Assembly (NCBI RefSeq): GCF_002929215.1
Contig: NZ_PJII01000002.1
Location: 62,001 to 126,000 of the forward strand
DNA: 64,000 nt
DNA from: Arthrobacter sp. ZGTC412
Lineage (GTDB): Bacteria; Actinomycetota; Actinomycetes; Actinomycetales; Micrococcaceae
Direction: 5' to 3'
Of the stretch, positions 1 to 7,572 are shown piece by piece. Below the pieces are notes generated by a model, which was not told the origin of the DNA, did not search any database, and worked only from the letters and a program-made list of their open reading frames with translations. The stretch's first letter is position 1, and the number at the start of each line of letters is the position of its first letter. The translations under genes were made by a program, and so were the position numbers.

Positions 1-743
1 CGGACCACGGGCAGAAGTTCAAAGTTGATCTTCCGCGCAGTTTCGAGGTCATTGGCGTTGATTGCATCAATGAGATCACGGAACTGGCGGGTAGCCACGT
101 GCGTGGTGACTCCAACCAGGCCCACGGCGCCCAACGCCATCCAGGGCAGGGTCAGTCCGTCGTCGCCGGAGTAGAAGAGCAGGTCAGTTTCTGCCATAAC
201 GCGGGTCGCCGCAACAAAATCGGCCTTGGCATCCTTGACGGCCACAATGTTGGGGTGCTGCGCCAGGCGGATCATGGTTTCGGGTTCGATCGCAATGGAG
301 GACCGGCCAGGGATGTCGTACAGCATCACGGGCACGTCAGCGGCAGTGGCGATGGCCTCGAAGTGTGCGCGGAGGCCGGACTGGCTGGGCTTGTTGTAGT
401 AGGGGGTTACCAGCAGGATGCCGTCGACGCCGAGCGCTGCTGCCTGCTGGGAGAGGTGCACTGAATGCGCGGTGTCGTTGGTGCCGGTGCCGGCGATAAT
501 TGCCGCCCGGCCGCCGACTGCTTCCTTGACGGCACGGAACATGCCGAGGTTCTCTTCGTCGGTGAGGGTGGAAGTTTCACCCGTGGTTCCGGTGACCACC
601 AGGCCGTCGCAGCCGTCGTCCACCAGCTTGCTGGCCAGTTCCGCTGCCTGCTGGTAATCCACGGTGCCATCTTTGGTGAACGGCGTGACCATGGCGGTCA
701 GGAGGGTGCCAAGGGCAGGGATGCGCGCGGAAGTGTCAGCCAT
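1..743 (-). CDS. dapA: 4-hydroxy-tetrahydrodipicolinate synthase, C-terminus cut by window edge
   Basis: The enzyme condenses pyruvate with aspartate semialdehyde in the cytoplasm, the first committed step of lysine and diaminopimelate synthesis. About 247 residues are visible of a family length near 300; the gene runs off the left edge. The TGTTGE substrate loop lies at residues 51-56, the catalytic-type Tyr in LYDIPGR at 142, and the Schiff-base Lys in VAVKDAK at 170, so all landmarks are present. The ATG at 741-743 is chosen because the family fold begins right after it and a promoter sits just upstream. dapB, the next pathway enzyme, lies 3.1 kb upstream on the same strand, separated by unrelated genes. 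Confidence 0.95.
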   Translation of the reverse strand, partial: MADTSARIPALGTLLTAMVTPFTKDGTVDYQQAAELASKLVDDGCDGLVVTGTTGETSTLTDEENLGMFRAVKEAVGGRAAIIAGTGTNDTAHSVHLSQQAAALGVDGILLVTPYYNKPSQSGLRAHFEAIATAADVPVMLYDIPGRSSIAIEPETMIRLAQHPNIVAVKDAKADFVAATRVMAETDLLFYSGDDGLTLPWMALGAVGLVGVTTHVATRQFRDLIDAINANDLETARKINFELLPVV

Positions 744-777
744 GGAAAAAACGTTACCCTGTCCCCGGCTGGTTAGG

Positions 778-805
778 ACAATAGGATCGGCGTGATGAAC
801 GTCAA
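778..805 (-). promoter_or_regulatory. predicted dapA promoter
   Basis: Reading the minus strand, a -35 hexamer TTGACG (800-805) and a -10 hexamer TATTGT (778-783) are separated by 16 bp. This puts the predicted start near 770, about 27 nt before the dapA ATG. The -35 overlaps the stop codon of the upstream nitrilase-family gene, so dapA probably has its own promoter. Prediction from sequence only. Confidence 0.45.
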
Positions 806-1584
806 ATAGCGGTTTCTCCGGCGGCGTTGCCGGTTGGCCGCCGGTATTTTTCGAGGCGGCTTCGCTGCAGGACGCAGGGAACCACTTCAGTTCGGGTTCC
901 CGCTGCATGCTTCAACGGGTAGCCGTCCGGGCCCCAAAAGCCGCTTAAGCCGCACGATTCACCCAGGGGGCTCCTGCCTCCCAGGTTGGCGAGCAGCGTG
1001 AACATCCTGTTCTCCATGGCCCGCGCTCCGAGGTGGAGGCCCAGCCGGTGCTCCTCGTCTTTGGTGTAGAGGGCGGACACGCAATACACATCGGCATTCG
1101 CGGCCGCCGCGGCCGCCGCGTGCTCAGGCACGGAGGCATCGGAGCAGAGGGCGAGTGCAATCCTCCACCCGTCCATTTCCATCAAAGTGACGCCCTGCCC
1201 GGGCGTGAACAGCTCTTGCTCCTGCCCGTGCAGGCAGGCCTTGAAGGTCGTTTCGGTACTTCCGTCCGGATGAAGGGCAACTGATGCCAGCCGGGGCGTA
1301 CCATCGCTTTCGCGGAAGGCAGCACCTACAACAGCTGTAACTCCGGTCCTGCGGCAGATCTCCCGGACATCGCCGAGGCGTTCGTCATCCGGCTTCAGCC
1401 AAAAGCCGGGGTCTTCTAAGTGGTCCAGTCGGTAACCGGTGAGGGACAGTTCCGGAAAGACCACCAGGCGGCAGCCGTGGTCATCTGCGTCCTCGATGAG
1501 GCGCACATGCTCGGCGGCGTTGGCCGTGATACCCCCATCCAGCGGCTCGTACTGGATGGCGGCGGCGGTGAGGGTGTCTGTCAC
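802..1584 (-). CDS. carbon-nitrogen hydrolase (nitrilase superfamily)
   Basis: This 260-residue protein belongs to the nitrilase/amidase superfamily, which hydrolyses non-peptide C-N bonds of amides or nitriles with a Glu-Lys-Cys triad. The triad can be placed: Glu45 in FPELSLTGY, Lys115 in TTFKACLHG, Cys147 in ALALCSDAS. The length is normal for a single-domain cytoplasmic member. The substrate cannot be read from sequence; omega-amidase-like or N-carbamoyl amidase-like activities are possible. It lies just upstream of dapA on the same strand with a short gap, but dapA has its own promoter-like sequence, so co-transcription is uncertain. Confidence 0.85.
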   Translation of the reverse strand: MTDTLTAAAIQYEPLDGGITANAAEHVRLIEDADDHGCRLVVFPELSLTGYRLDHLEDPGFWLKPDDERLGDVREICRRTGVTAVVGAAFRESDGTPRLASVALHPDGSTETTFKACLHGQEQELFTPGQGVTLMEMDGWRIALALCSDASVPEHAAAAAAANADVYCVSALYTKDEEHRLGLHLGARAMENRMFTLLANLGGRSPLGESCGLSGFWGPDGYPLKHAAGTRTEVVPCVLQRSRLEKYRRPTGNAAGETAI

Positions 1585-1618
1585 GCCTCCATCCTAGGCA
1601 AACACCCGCATACACGGC

Positions 1619-1981
1619 TCAGCGGCGGCGGACCTCATCGGCGCGGGGCGGCTCCCCTGGCCCGGGGTGGCAATACCTGCCCACCGCCGTCTGCCGGAGC
1701 CCTTCCGCCCATGCGGCCAACCGTTGGGCTGCCCTGACGTAGTGGAACAGTTCCACCGGAGTCAGTGCGTCAATGTCCGTCTCACCGAGGCGGCGTGCGA
1801 GTTCTGCCCCCTCCGGCTGCGCGGACAGGCTGACGCCCTCCCGCTCCCACTGGATATCGTCTGAAGATTTTCCGGTCACCAGCTGGCGAAAGAGGTAATC
1901 AACCACCCCGGGGCTCATGGCCTTCAGGGGCCCGGCATGCGGGGACTCCGAGGCGGGGACTTCAGGTGATGGGGTTTGCAT
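1619..1981 (-). CDS. short hypothetical protein resembling the N-terminus of DUF222/13E12 proteins
   Basis: I chose the ATG at 1979-1981, giving 120 residues. The middle segment (around ELFHYVRAAQRLAAWAEGL, roughly residues 70-90) has the Leu/Ala/Trp spacing seen in the N-terminal helical part of DUF222 (13E12-repeat) proteins, which normally carry a C-terminal HNH nuclease. No HNH motif is present here, so it is either a small stand-alone relative or a remnant. A LexA-type box and promoter lie directly upstream. A longer reading from 2266 would cross that promoter and the divergent gene, so I reject it. Function unknown; the family link is a pattern match, not a search result. Confidence 0.6.
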   Translation of the reverse strand: MQTPSPEVPASESPHAGPLKAMSPGVVDYLFRQLVTGKSSDDIQWEREGVSLSAQPEGAELARRLGETDIDALTPVELFHYVRAAQRLAAWAEGLRQTAVGRYCHPGPGEPPRADEVRRR

Positions 1982-1988
1982 GCCGTCA

Positions 1989-2017
1989 ATGCTATTCGAA
2001 CATATATTCGAATACAA
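1989..2017 (-). promoter_or_regulatory. LexA/SOS-type operator inside a predicted promoter
   Basis: On the minus strand, -35 TTGTAT (2012-2017) and -10 TAGCAT (1989-1994) are exactly 17 bp apart. The spacer is almost entirely the palindrome TTCGAATATATGTTCGAA (1995-2012). Its core differs at one position from the actinobacterial/Bacillus SOS box CGAAC-N4-GTTCG. The -10 ends 7 bp before the ATG, which implies a leaderless transcript. Bound LexA would cover the RNA polymerase site. Confidence 0.6.
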
Positions 2018-2067
2018 GGGCAGGTTCTTGACAGCTCCGGTACAGGCAGGTGTGAGACGATCTGGGC

Positions 2068-3303
2068 ATGACCTCCCGAAACGCCGCCGCCTCCTCCCGG
2101 ACGGTTGCCGGCCGCTCCGTCCCGGGCCGGCTGCACGGCATCGACGCAGCGCGCGGGCTTGCCCTGCTGGGAATGATGGCCACCCACCTGCTTCCCACTT
2201 TTGAATCGAACGCCGACCTGACCCCCACTTGGATCGGCCTGACCTTTTCGGGCAGGGCCGCCGCACTCTTCGCAGTACTGGCAGGGGTGGGCCTCGCCTT
2301 GTCTACTGGTAAGCAGAATCCGCTGGATGGTTCCGACCTTTCGGCAGCGAGGCGCGGGGTGGCCCTGCGGGCCCTGGTGATTGCCGCCGTCGGACTCACC
2401 TTGGGTGGCCTGGAAGTCAGCGTGGCCATCATTTTGGTCCATTACGCAGCGCTGTTCCTGTGTGTCCTGCCGTTCCTGGGTATGCGGCTGAAGCCGCTCC
2501 TCGGTTGGGCCGCGGGCTGGATCCTGGCCTCGCCGGTGCTGGCATTCCTGTTGCGTCCCTGGCTGCTGGCTGCGAACCCGCCGCTGAGACTGGGCCACAA
2601 TCCCTCCTGGGAGGATCTGTCAACCCCCACCCGGCCCTTGGCCGACCTCTTTTTCACCGGCTACTACCCCGTCTTCCAGTGGCTGTCCTACCTGCTGGTG
2701 GGGCTCGTCGTCGGCCGCCTGATGCTCAACAAGCGACTGGTCCCTTGGGTGCTGTTGATCGGCGGCACCTTTGTTGCTTTCCTTGCCAAGGCGCTGGGCA
2801 CCGCCGCAATGGAGAGCTGGGGCGGCCGGGCCGCCCTCGAAAAGCTGCTGGACTCCCCCGGCTACCCGCTGCATAGTGTCCTGCAGGTCAACCTGACAGG
2901 CATCCCTCAGGAGGGGTCCTGGTGGTGGCTGGCGTCCGCGGCGCCCCATTCGGCCACTCCGCTCGACCTGTTGCATACATCAGCGGTGGCAGCAGCGGTG
3001 ATCGGGGCATTCCTCCTGCTGGGCAGGCTGGCCGAATGGGTGGCTCTTGACTTGCTGCTGCCCCTTCGCGGTGCAGGCGCTATGACCCTGACGCTGTACT
3101 CCGTCCATGTATGGGTGGTTTCGGGCTTCTACCTGAAACCCCTCCCCGCTGGCTGGACTGAGGAGGCGATGTACTTCGCCCAGGCTGCCAGTGCAGCGGT
3201 GGTGGGCATCGTGTTCGTGCTGCTGAAGTGGCGCGGGCCCCTCGAATGGCTGGGGCACGCGGCAAACCAGGTGGGCCGCGGCGGCGTCAAGGACATCCGC
3301 TAG
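2068..3303 (+). CDS. multi-pass membrane acyltransferase-like protein (DUF1624/DUF418 type)
   Basis: This 411-residue protein begins with a charged segment and then GIDAARGLALLGMMATHLL, which matches the first-helix signature R-x-iDxxRGxAllgM of DUF1624/HGSNAT-like and DUF418 membrane proteins. About ten hydrophobic segments follow, and near the C-terminus a stretch around LTLYSVHVWVV resembles the DUF418 tail. Family members are thought to move acyl groups across the membrane, but the substrate here is unknown. Translation from the ATG at 2068 leaves little or no leader. It is divergent from the short DUF222-like gene and apparently monocistronic. The family call is confident; the activity is not. 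Confidence 0.7.
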   Translation: MTSRNAAASSRTVAGRSVPGRLHGIDAARGLALLGMMATHLLPTFESNADLTPTWIGLTFSGRAAALFAVLAGVGLALSTGKQNPLDGSDLSAARRGVALRALVIAAVGLTLGGLEVSVAIILVHYAALFLCVLPFLGMRLKPLLGWAAGWILASPVLAFLLRPWLLAANPPLRLGHNPSWEDLSTPTRPLADLFFTGYYPVFQWLSYLLVGLVVGRLMLNKRLVPWVLLIGGTFVAFLAKALGTAAMESWGGRAALEKLLDSPGYPLHSVLQVNLTGIPQEGSWWWLASAAPHSATPLDLLHTSAVAAAVIGAFLLLGRLAEWVALDLLLPLRGAGAMTLTLYSVHVWVVSGFYLKPLPAGWTEEAMYFAQAASAAVVGIVFVLLKWRGPLEWLGHAANQVGRGGVKDIR

Positions 3304-3313
3304 GGCGGGCGGT

Positions 3314-3343
3314 CATCAGTGGAGCGCCCATCAGTGGAGCGCC
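3314..3343. repeat. two-copy 15-bp tandem repeat
   Basis: The unit CATCAGTGGAGCGCC occurs twice head to tail (3314-3328 and 3329-3343), followed by the first three bases of a third copy. It lies in the 53-bp gap between two convergent genes. It looks like a simple slippage duplication. Confidence 0.85.
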
Positions 3344-3356
3344 CATCTCTGAAAGG

Positions 3357-3836
3357 CTAAGCCGGAACGCTGCCGCGGAAGAGCTTGACGGCGTCCCGCA
3401 TGGAGGCGCGGGCGCGCTTGCGGTCGCCCGCGGCGTCGTAGGCGCAGCTGAGCCGGAACCAGGAACGCCAGTCATCCGGTGCTGCCTCAGCCTCCGCCCG
3501 GTACTTCTCAAACTCGGCATCCGCTGCGGAACGGATAATCCGGCCTGCCGGAGTCCTGGGCAACTCGTCCACCGGAAGCCCGCCTTCGGCTTCGAGAACT
3601 TTCGCCATCTGCTCGGTGCGGGCCCCAAACATCAGCTCCCGGACCAGCGCCCAGGCACCGATCACGGGCAGCACGAGGTAGGCCGCTCCGATGGCTACAG
3701 CTGCAGGGTTGCTGTCTGTCAGCAGCAGAACTGAGCGCTGGAATGACACCACCAGGTAAAAGACCAGGAGCAGCGTTACCGCCCCCACCCAGATCTTGGT
3801 GCGGTTCTTCCGGAAGCCAGCCAACACTCCGCCCAC
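3357..3836 (-). CDS. hypothetical membrane protein with a tetratricopeptide-like tail
   Basis: This 159-residue protein has two hydrophobic segments near the N-terminus (about residues 18-35 and 45-65). The cytoplasmic C-terminal part (about 105-155) contains WRSWFRLSCAYDAAGDRKRARASMRDAV, which has the helix-turn-helix spacing of one TPR repeat. That suggests a membrane-anchored protein-interaction module, but no function can be assigned. The stop lies 2 bp from the dapB stop-side boundary, so the gene directly follows dapB on the same strand and is probably co-transcribed with it. Confidence 0.7.
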   Translation of the reverse strand: MGGVLAGFRKNRTKIWVGAVTLLLVFYLVVSFQRSVLLLTDSNPAAVAIGAAYLVLPVIGAWALVRELMFGARTEQMAKVLEAEGGLPVDELPRTPAGRIIRSAADAEFEKYRAEAEAAPDDWRSWFRLSCAYDAAGDRKRARASMRDAVKLFRGSVPA

Positions 3837-3838
3837 GG

Positions 3839-4609
3839 TTAAAGCCCCAGGTCCAGGTAGCCGTCCAGGCCAACCGTCAGTCCGGGGTGGGCAGGTACTT
3901 TCCGCAGGCCAAGCAGCACGCCGGGCATAAAGGACGCGCGGTCAAACGAGTCGTGGCGCAGGGTCAGCTGCTCGCCGGCGCTGCCCAGCAATACTTCCTG
4001 GTGGGCAACGAGGCCGCGGAGCCGCACGCTGTGGACGCGTATGCCGTCCACTTCGCAGCCGCGGGCGCCGGCAAGTTCGCTGGTGGTGGCATCTGGGCCC
4101 GGTGGCACCTGCGCGGCACTGCGTTTGGCAGCGATGAGTTCGGCGGTGCGGACTGCCGTGCCCGACGGTGCGTCCACCTTGTCCGGGTGGTGCAGTTCGA
4201 TGATCTCCACCGATTCGAAGTACTTGGAGGCCTTCGCAGCGAAGGCAGAGGCCAGCACCGAACCCAGGGCGAAATTCGGGGCGATCAGCACACCGGTCTC
4301 CGGGTGACCGGCCAGCAGGTCCTCCAGCGCGGCCAGTTTGCCGCTGTCCCAGCCGGTGGTGCCCACCACGGCGTGGATGCCGTGTTCGACGGCGAAGCGG
4401 ACGTTCGCTTCGGTGCTTTCGGGGACCGTCAGGTCCACCACGAAACGAGCACCTGCAGCGGTGAGCTGGTCCAGCGAGTCGCCCCGGCCCAGGGCTGCCA
4501 CGAGCTTCATGTCAGTGGCGGCTTCGATGGCTTTTACGGCCTCGGCGCCCATGCGCCCGTTCGCGCCCAGCACGGCAACGGGCAAGGGAGCAGAAAGTTG
4601 TTCGGTCAT
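3839..4609 (-). CDS. dapB: 4-hydroxy-tetrahydrodipicolinate reductase
   Basis: DapB reduces hydroxy-tetrahydrodipicolinate with NAD(P)H in the lysine/diaminopimelate pathway. The start at MTEQ (ATG 4607-4609) gives 256 residues, a normal length. The N-terminal dinucleotide-binding turn is VLGANGRMG (about residues 12-20). The substrate-binding signature ELHHPDKVDAPSGTA lies near the middle, with the conserved His-His and Lys. The longer upstream reading (to 4708) adds an unconserved extension and is rejected. The gene sits at the end of the conserved pnp-M16-dapB order, here interrupted by the molybdenum-cofactor block. Confidence 0.95.
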   Translation of the reverse strand: MTEQLSAPLPVAVLGANGRMGAEAVKAIEAATDMKLVAALGRGDSLDQLTAAGARFVVDLTVPESTEANVRFAVEHGIHAVVGTTGWDSGKLAALEDLLAGHPETGVLIAPNFALGSVLASAFAAKASKYFESVEIIELHHPDKVDAPSGTAVRTAELIAAKRSAAQVPPGPDATTSELAGARGCEVDGIRVHSVRLRGLVAHQEVLLGSAGEQLTLRHDSFDRASFMPGVLLGLRKVPAHPGLTVGLDGYLDLGL

Positions 4610-4741
4610 GGTGTTAACCCTACCGGTGGGCCTGCGGCGGACAGGAACCGCGGACTGTGCGTTACCTCGCAGGACCTGGTCGGTGACGGCGTGAAGGGGT
4701 GGGCACACCAGGCCGGCCAGGCAATGGAGAAGGTGGCAGCA

Positions 4742-5218
4742 TCAGCTGCCGGCGCCCACCCATTCGACCGTTCCGTCAGTGAAGAACTGTTCCTTCCAGA
4801 TGGGAACCTGCTCCTTGATTCTGTCCACCAGCTCGGAGCAGACAGCGAATGCCTGGCCACGGTGGGCTGCGGACACGGCGCACACCAGCGCGGGATCCCC
4901 GATTTCGAGCATGCCGATCCGGTGGGCCGCCCAGATGCGCACCGGCTGCGAGGAAGCGCCACTGTCCCCGCCCCCTTGGGCCTGCTGTTCCGCAACGAGG
5001 CGGGCAACGACGTCGGCCATCACCTGGTGTGCCGTGGGGTGCGCGCTGTAACTGAGACGTTCAACTGCCTTGCCGCCGTCATGATTCCGTACCATGCCGC
5101 TGAAGCTGACCACCGCACCGGCGGTGTCGCTTTCCACCGCCGCGATGGCCTGGTCGACGGAGATGGGATCAGCGCTCAGGACAGCGTTGACCACCTCGAA
5201 TGCTGTTTCAGTGCCCAT
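4742..5218 (-). CDS. moaE: molybdopterin synthase catalytic subunit MoaE
   Basis: MoaE with thiocarboxylated MoaD inserts the two dithiolene sulfurs into cyclic pyranopterin monophosphate to form molybdopterin. The 158-residue product has the family core AGAVVSFSGMVRNHDGG followed by a SYSAHPTA segment and a C-terminal IKEQVPIWKEQFFTDGTVEWVG, which carries the active-site Lys region (KEQVPIWK). The start overlaps the end of the MogA-like gene by 11 bp, showing translational coupling in the Moco operon. The partner moaD is encoded on the opposite strand at 10482. Confidence 0.93.
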   Translation of the reverse strand: MGTETAFEVVNAVLSADPISVDQAIAAVESDTAGAVVSFSGMVRNHDGGKAVERLSYSAHPTAHQVMADVVARLVAEQQAQGGGDSGASSQPVRIWAAHRIGMLEIGDPALVCAVSAAHRGQAFAVCSELVDRIKEQVPIWKEQFFTDGTVEWVGAGS

Positions 5219-5738
5219 GTCCGCCTTCCAGCTGGTCGCAGAGGTGCCCGATCACCGGGTCCAGGACGGTCAGTCCGTCCATGACCCCCTTGGGTGATCC
5301 GGGCAGGTTGATGATGAAGGTAGTTCCGGCAGCACCTGCGTAACCACGGCTGAGCACGGCCAGTGGGGTCTTTGCGGCGCCGGCGCGGCGGATCGCTTCC
5401 ATGATGCCGGGTATCTCGCGGTCCAGCAGCGGCAGGGTGACATCCGGTGTGCGGTCGTCCGGGCTGAGGCCCGTGCCTCCGCTGGTGATAACGACGGCGG
5501 GGCGCTGGGTCAGGAGGGCGCGGATGGCTGCACCTACCGGCTCGCCGTCCGGGACCACCATGGCGGGAAAAACGTCGAAACCGTGTTCGGTCAGCCAGTC
5601 GGTGATCACGGGGCCGGTTTCGTCGTCGTATATGCCTGCGGCGGCCCGGGTGGAGGCGATCACGACGCCGGCCTTCCGCCCTTGGACATCGCCGTGGCGG
5701 TGGGGTTCGGGCGCATTCACGGTGCTGGGATTGATCAC
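5208..5738 (-). CDS. molybdopterin adenylyltransferase-like protein (MogA/MoaB family)
   Basis: This family activates molybdopterin by adenylylation before molybdenum insertion by MoeA. The 176-residue protein has the MoCF fold signature [17 protein letters not shown] with the GGTG and DxTP motifs, and ends in a [12 protein letters not shown] segment typical of the fold. About 20 residues at the N-terminus are extra and polar. It overlaps moaC by 4 bp and moaE by 11 bp. MogA and MoaB cannot be separated with certainty from sequence alone, so no symbol is given. Confidence 0.9.
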   Translation of the reverse strand: MINPSTVNAPEPHRHGDVQGRKAGVVIASTRAAAGIYDDETGPVITDWLTEHGFDVFPAMVVPDGEPVGAAIRALLTQRPAVVITSGGTGLSPDDRTPDVTLPLLDREIPGIMEAIRRAGAAKTPLAVLSRGYAGAAGTTFIINLPGSPKGVMDGLTVLDPVIGHLCDQLEGGHGH

Positions 5739-6229
5739 AGTGTCCAGTCCCCGCTCTTGCCGCCGCTTTTGGCGAGCACTTTGATGTCGTTCAGGACGGC
5801 GTGCTTGTCCACAGCCTTGATCATGTCGTAGACGCTGAGGGCTGCCACGGAGGCTGCAGTGAGTGCCTCCATCTCCACCCCGGTGACACCGCGGGTCTTG
5901 ACGGTCGCGAGGATGGCGACCGAGTCAGGTGCAAGCTCGAAGTCCACGGTGACCTTGGACAGCGGGAGCGGATGGCACAGCGGAATCAACTCGGGGGTCT
6001 TCTTGGCGGCCATGATGCCGGCAACCCGTGCCACGGCCAGGGCGTCGCCCTTGGGCAGGCCACCTGAGCCGAGCAGGCCCATGACCTCTGCGGTGGTGCG
6101 GACCGTGGCGGTGGCGGTGGCCTCCCGGGTGGTTTCTGCTTTGGCGGAGACATCCACCATCTGGGCGCTGCCGTCCTGGCGCAGGTGAGTCAGCGCGGCC
6201 GGGGATTGTTCTGCATTCACAGCATCCAT
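5735..6229 (-). CDS. moaC: cyclic pyranopterin monophosphate synthase MoaC
   Basis: MoaC converts the product of MoaA into cyclic pyranopterin monophosphate, the first stable Moco intermediate. The 164-residue sequence carries the N-terminal [14 protein letters not shown] signature, the central [16 protein letters not shown] stretch, [18 protein letters not shown], and the C-terminal [10 protein letters not shown], so the whole family core is intact. It overlaps moeA by 13 bp upstream and the mogA-like gene by 4 bp downstream. Confidence 0.95.
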   Translation of the reverse strand: MDAVNAEQSPAALTHLRQDGSAQMVDVSAKAETTREATATATVRTTAEVMGLLGSGGLPKGDALAVARVAGIMAAKKTPELIPLCHPLPLSKVTVDFELAPDSVAILATVKTRGVTGVEMEALTAASVAALSVYDMIKAVDKHAVLNDIKVLAKSGGKSGDWTL

Positions 6230-7551
6230 ACTTCCACCTCTGCCCCTGCCGTGAGCGCGGCGACTCCTTCCGGCACGTGGACCAGCACGTTGGAGCCCGC
6301 GAGCGCGTGCATCAGATGTGAGCTTTCCCCACCTTGGAGCTCCACCGTTCCGTCGGGCTGCAGGGTGCCGCGGCGGACCTGGTGCTTGTGCTCGGGTGAC
6401 GTAAGGGGACGGCTCAGGCGCGCGCGGATGGGCAGGCGCGGTGCAGGTGTACCGAACAGGCCGGCCAGGACGGGGCGGAGGAACATCTCAAAGGACACCA
6501 GGCAGCTGACGGGGTTCCCGGGGAATCCGAGGAAGGGGCGTCCTTCGAAGGTACCAATCCCCTGCGGGCCGCCCGGCTGCATGGCCACATGCAGGAACTC
6601 CACCCGCTGGTCCTCCATCGCCTGACGGACCACCTCGTACGCGCCTTTGCTGACCCCGCCGGTGGTGACGATCAGATCCACGCCGCCCTCGGTCCGCAGC
6701 AGCGTGCGAAGCTCCCCCGGATTGTCAGAGGCAATCCCCGCGCGGCGGACCTGCAGTCCAGCCTGCTTCATGGCTGCTTCGAGGAGTGTTCCGTTGGAGT
6801 CGTAAATCTTGCCGGCGGGCAACTCCTGGCCGGGTTCCACCACTTCGTCGCCCGTAGTGACCAGCAGGACTGTCACGGCCTTGTGGACCGCCACTTCGGA
6901 GATACCGAGCGCCGCCAAGAGACCCAGCTGTGCCGGGCCCAGGAAAGTGCCCGATGCCAGGGCCGTTTCGCCGGCCCGGACATCACTGCCGGTGTACCGC
7001 ACAAAGGCGCCGGGCGCTGCCGCAGGCAGCTTTACCATTGCCTGCTCAGTGTGCGGCAGGAATCGGTCCGGTATGGCCCGCTCAATGGGGACGACGGCGT
7101 CGGCCCCTTCCGGGAGCATCGCCCCGGTCATGATCGGTGCAGCCATACCGGGCCCAAGGGCTGCCGGGCTTGCGCCGGCTGGGACGGGAGGCATAACGCG
7201 AAAATCCGTTCCGCCGTCGGGCACATCCGCGGAACGGATGGCATAGCCGTCCATCTGGGAATTGGCGAAGGGCGGCAGGCTGATGGGGGCGGTGACGTCG
7301 CTGACCAGGCCTCGGCCCAGCGCCTCATGCAGGGGCAGGACTTCGATCCGGTTGAGTGCCCGCAACGGACGCAACAGTTCGGCGACGGCAGCCACATGCT
7401 CAGCCACGGACCTCGCCTGGTGCCCGGCGTGACGCCCCCGGTGCCCGGCATGGTGGTTGGCCTGGTGCAGCGTTTCGCCGCCGCCCTGATGCTGCGCTTG
7501 GCCTGCGATCGTTCCACCAGGGAACGTTCCATGCGGTTGCGGGCTGGTCAT
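6217..7551 (-). CDS. moeA: molybdopterin molybdenumtransferase MoeA with His-rich N-terminal extension
   Basis: MoeA inserts molybdate into adenylylated molybdopterin. The 444-residue protein has the MoeA N-terminal domain motif [16 protein letters not shown], the MoCF-domain motif [12 protein letters not shown], and the [13 protein letters not shown] segment. The first ~50 residues precede the normal MoeA start (near RSVAEHV) and are unusually rich in His and Gln, including [18 protein letters not shown]. This could be a metal-binding tail or an over-extended start; I see no better ribosome site further in. The gene begins the moeA-moaC-mogA-moaE run, 22 bp downstream of the sulfite-oxidase-like gene. 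Confidence 0.92.
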   Translation of the reverse strand: MTSPQPHGTFPGGTIAGQAQHQGGGETLHQANHHAGHRGRHAGHQARSVAEHVAAVAELLRPLRALNRIEVLPLHEALGRGLVSDVTAPISLPPFANSQMDGYAIRSADVPDGGTDFRVMPPVPAGASPAALGPGMAAPIMTGAMLPEGADAVVPIERAIPDRFLPHTEQAMVKLPAAAPGAFVRYTGSDVRAGETALASGTFLGPAQLGLLAALGISEVAVHKAVTVLLVTTGDEVVEPGQELPAGKIYDSNGTLLEAAMKQAGLQVRRAGIASDNPGELRTLLRTEGGVDLIVTTGGVSKGAYEVVRQAMEDQRVEFLHVAMQPGGPQGIGTFEGRPFLGFPGNPVSCLVSFEMFLRPVLAGLFGTPAPRLPIRARLSRPLTSPEHKHQVRRGTLQPDGTVELQGGESSHLMHALAGSNVLVHVPEGVAALTAGAEVEVWML

Positions 7552-7572
7552 GGTTCCGCCTTCAGTAAGCCA

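Noticed and set aside
1619-2266. Longer reading of the short DUF222-like gene from 2266
   Set aside because: It would span its own promoter and the start of the divergent membrane gene, and the added residues have no family similarity.
3743-5284. Plus-strand open frame opposite dapB and moaE
   Set aside because: It overlaps genes with strong family evidence and shows no domain or ribosome site.
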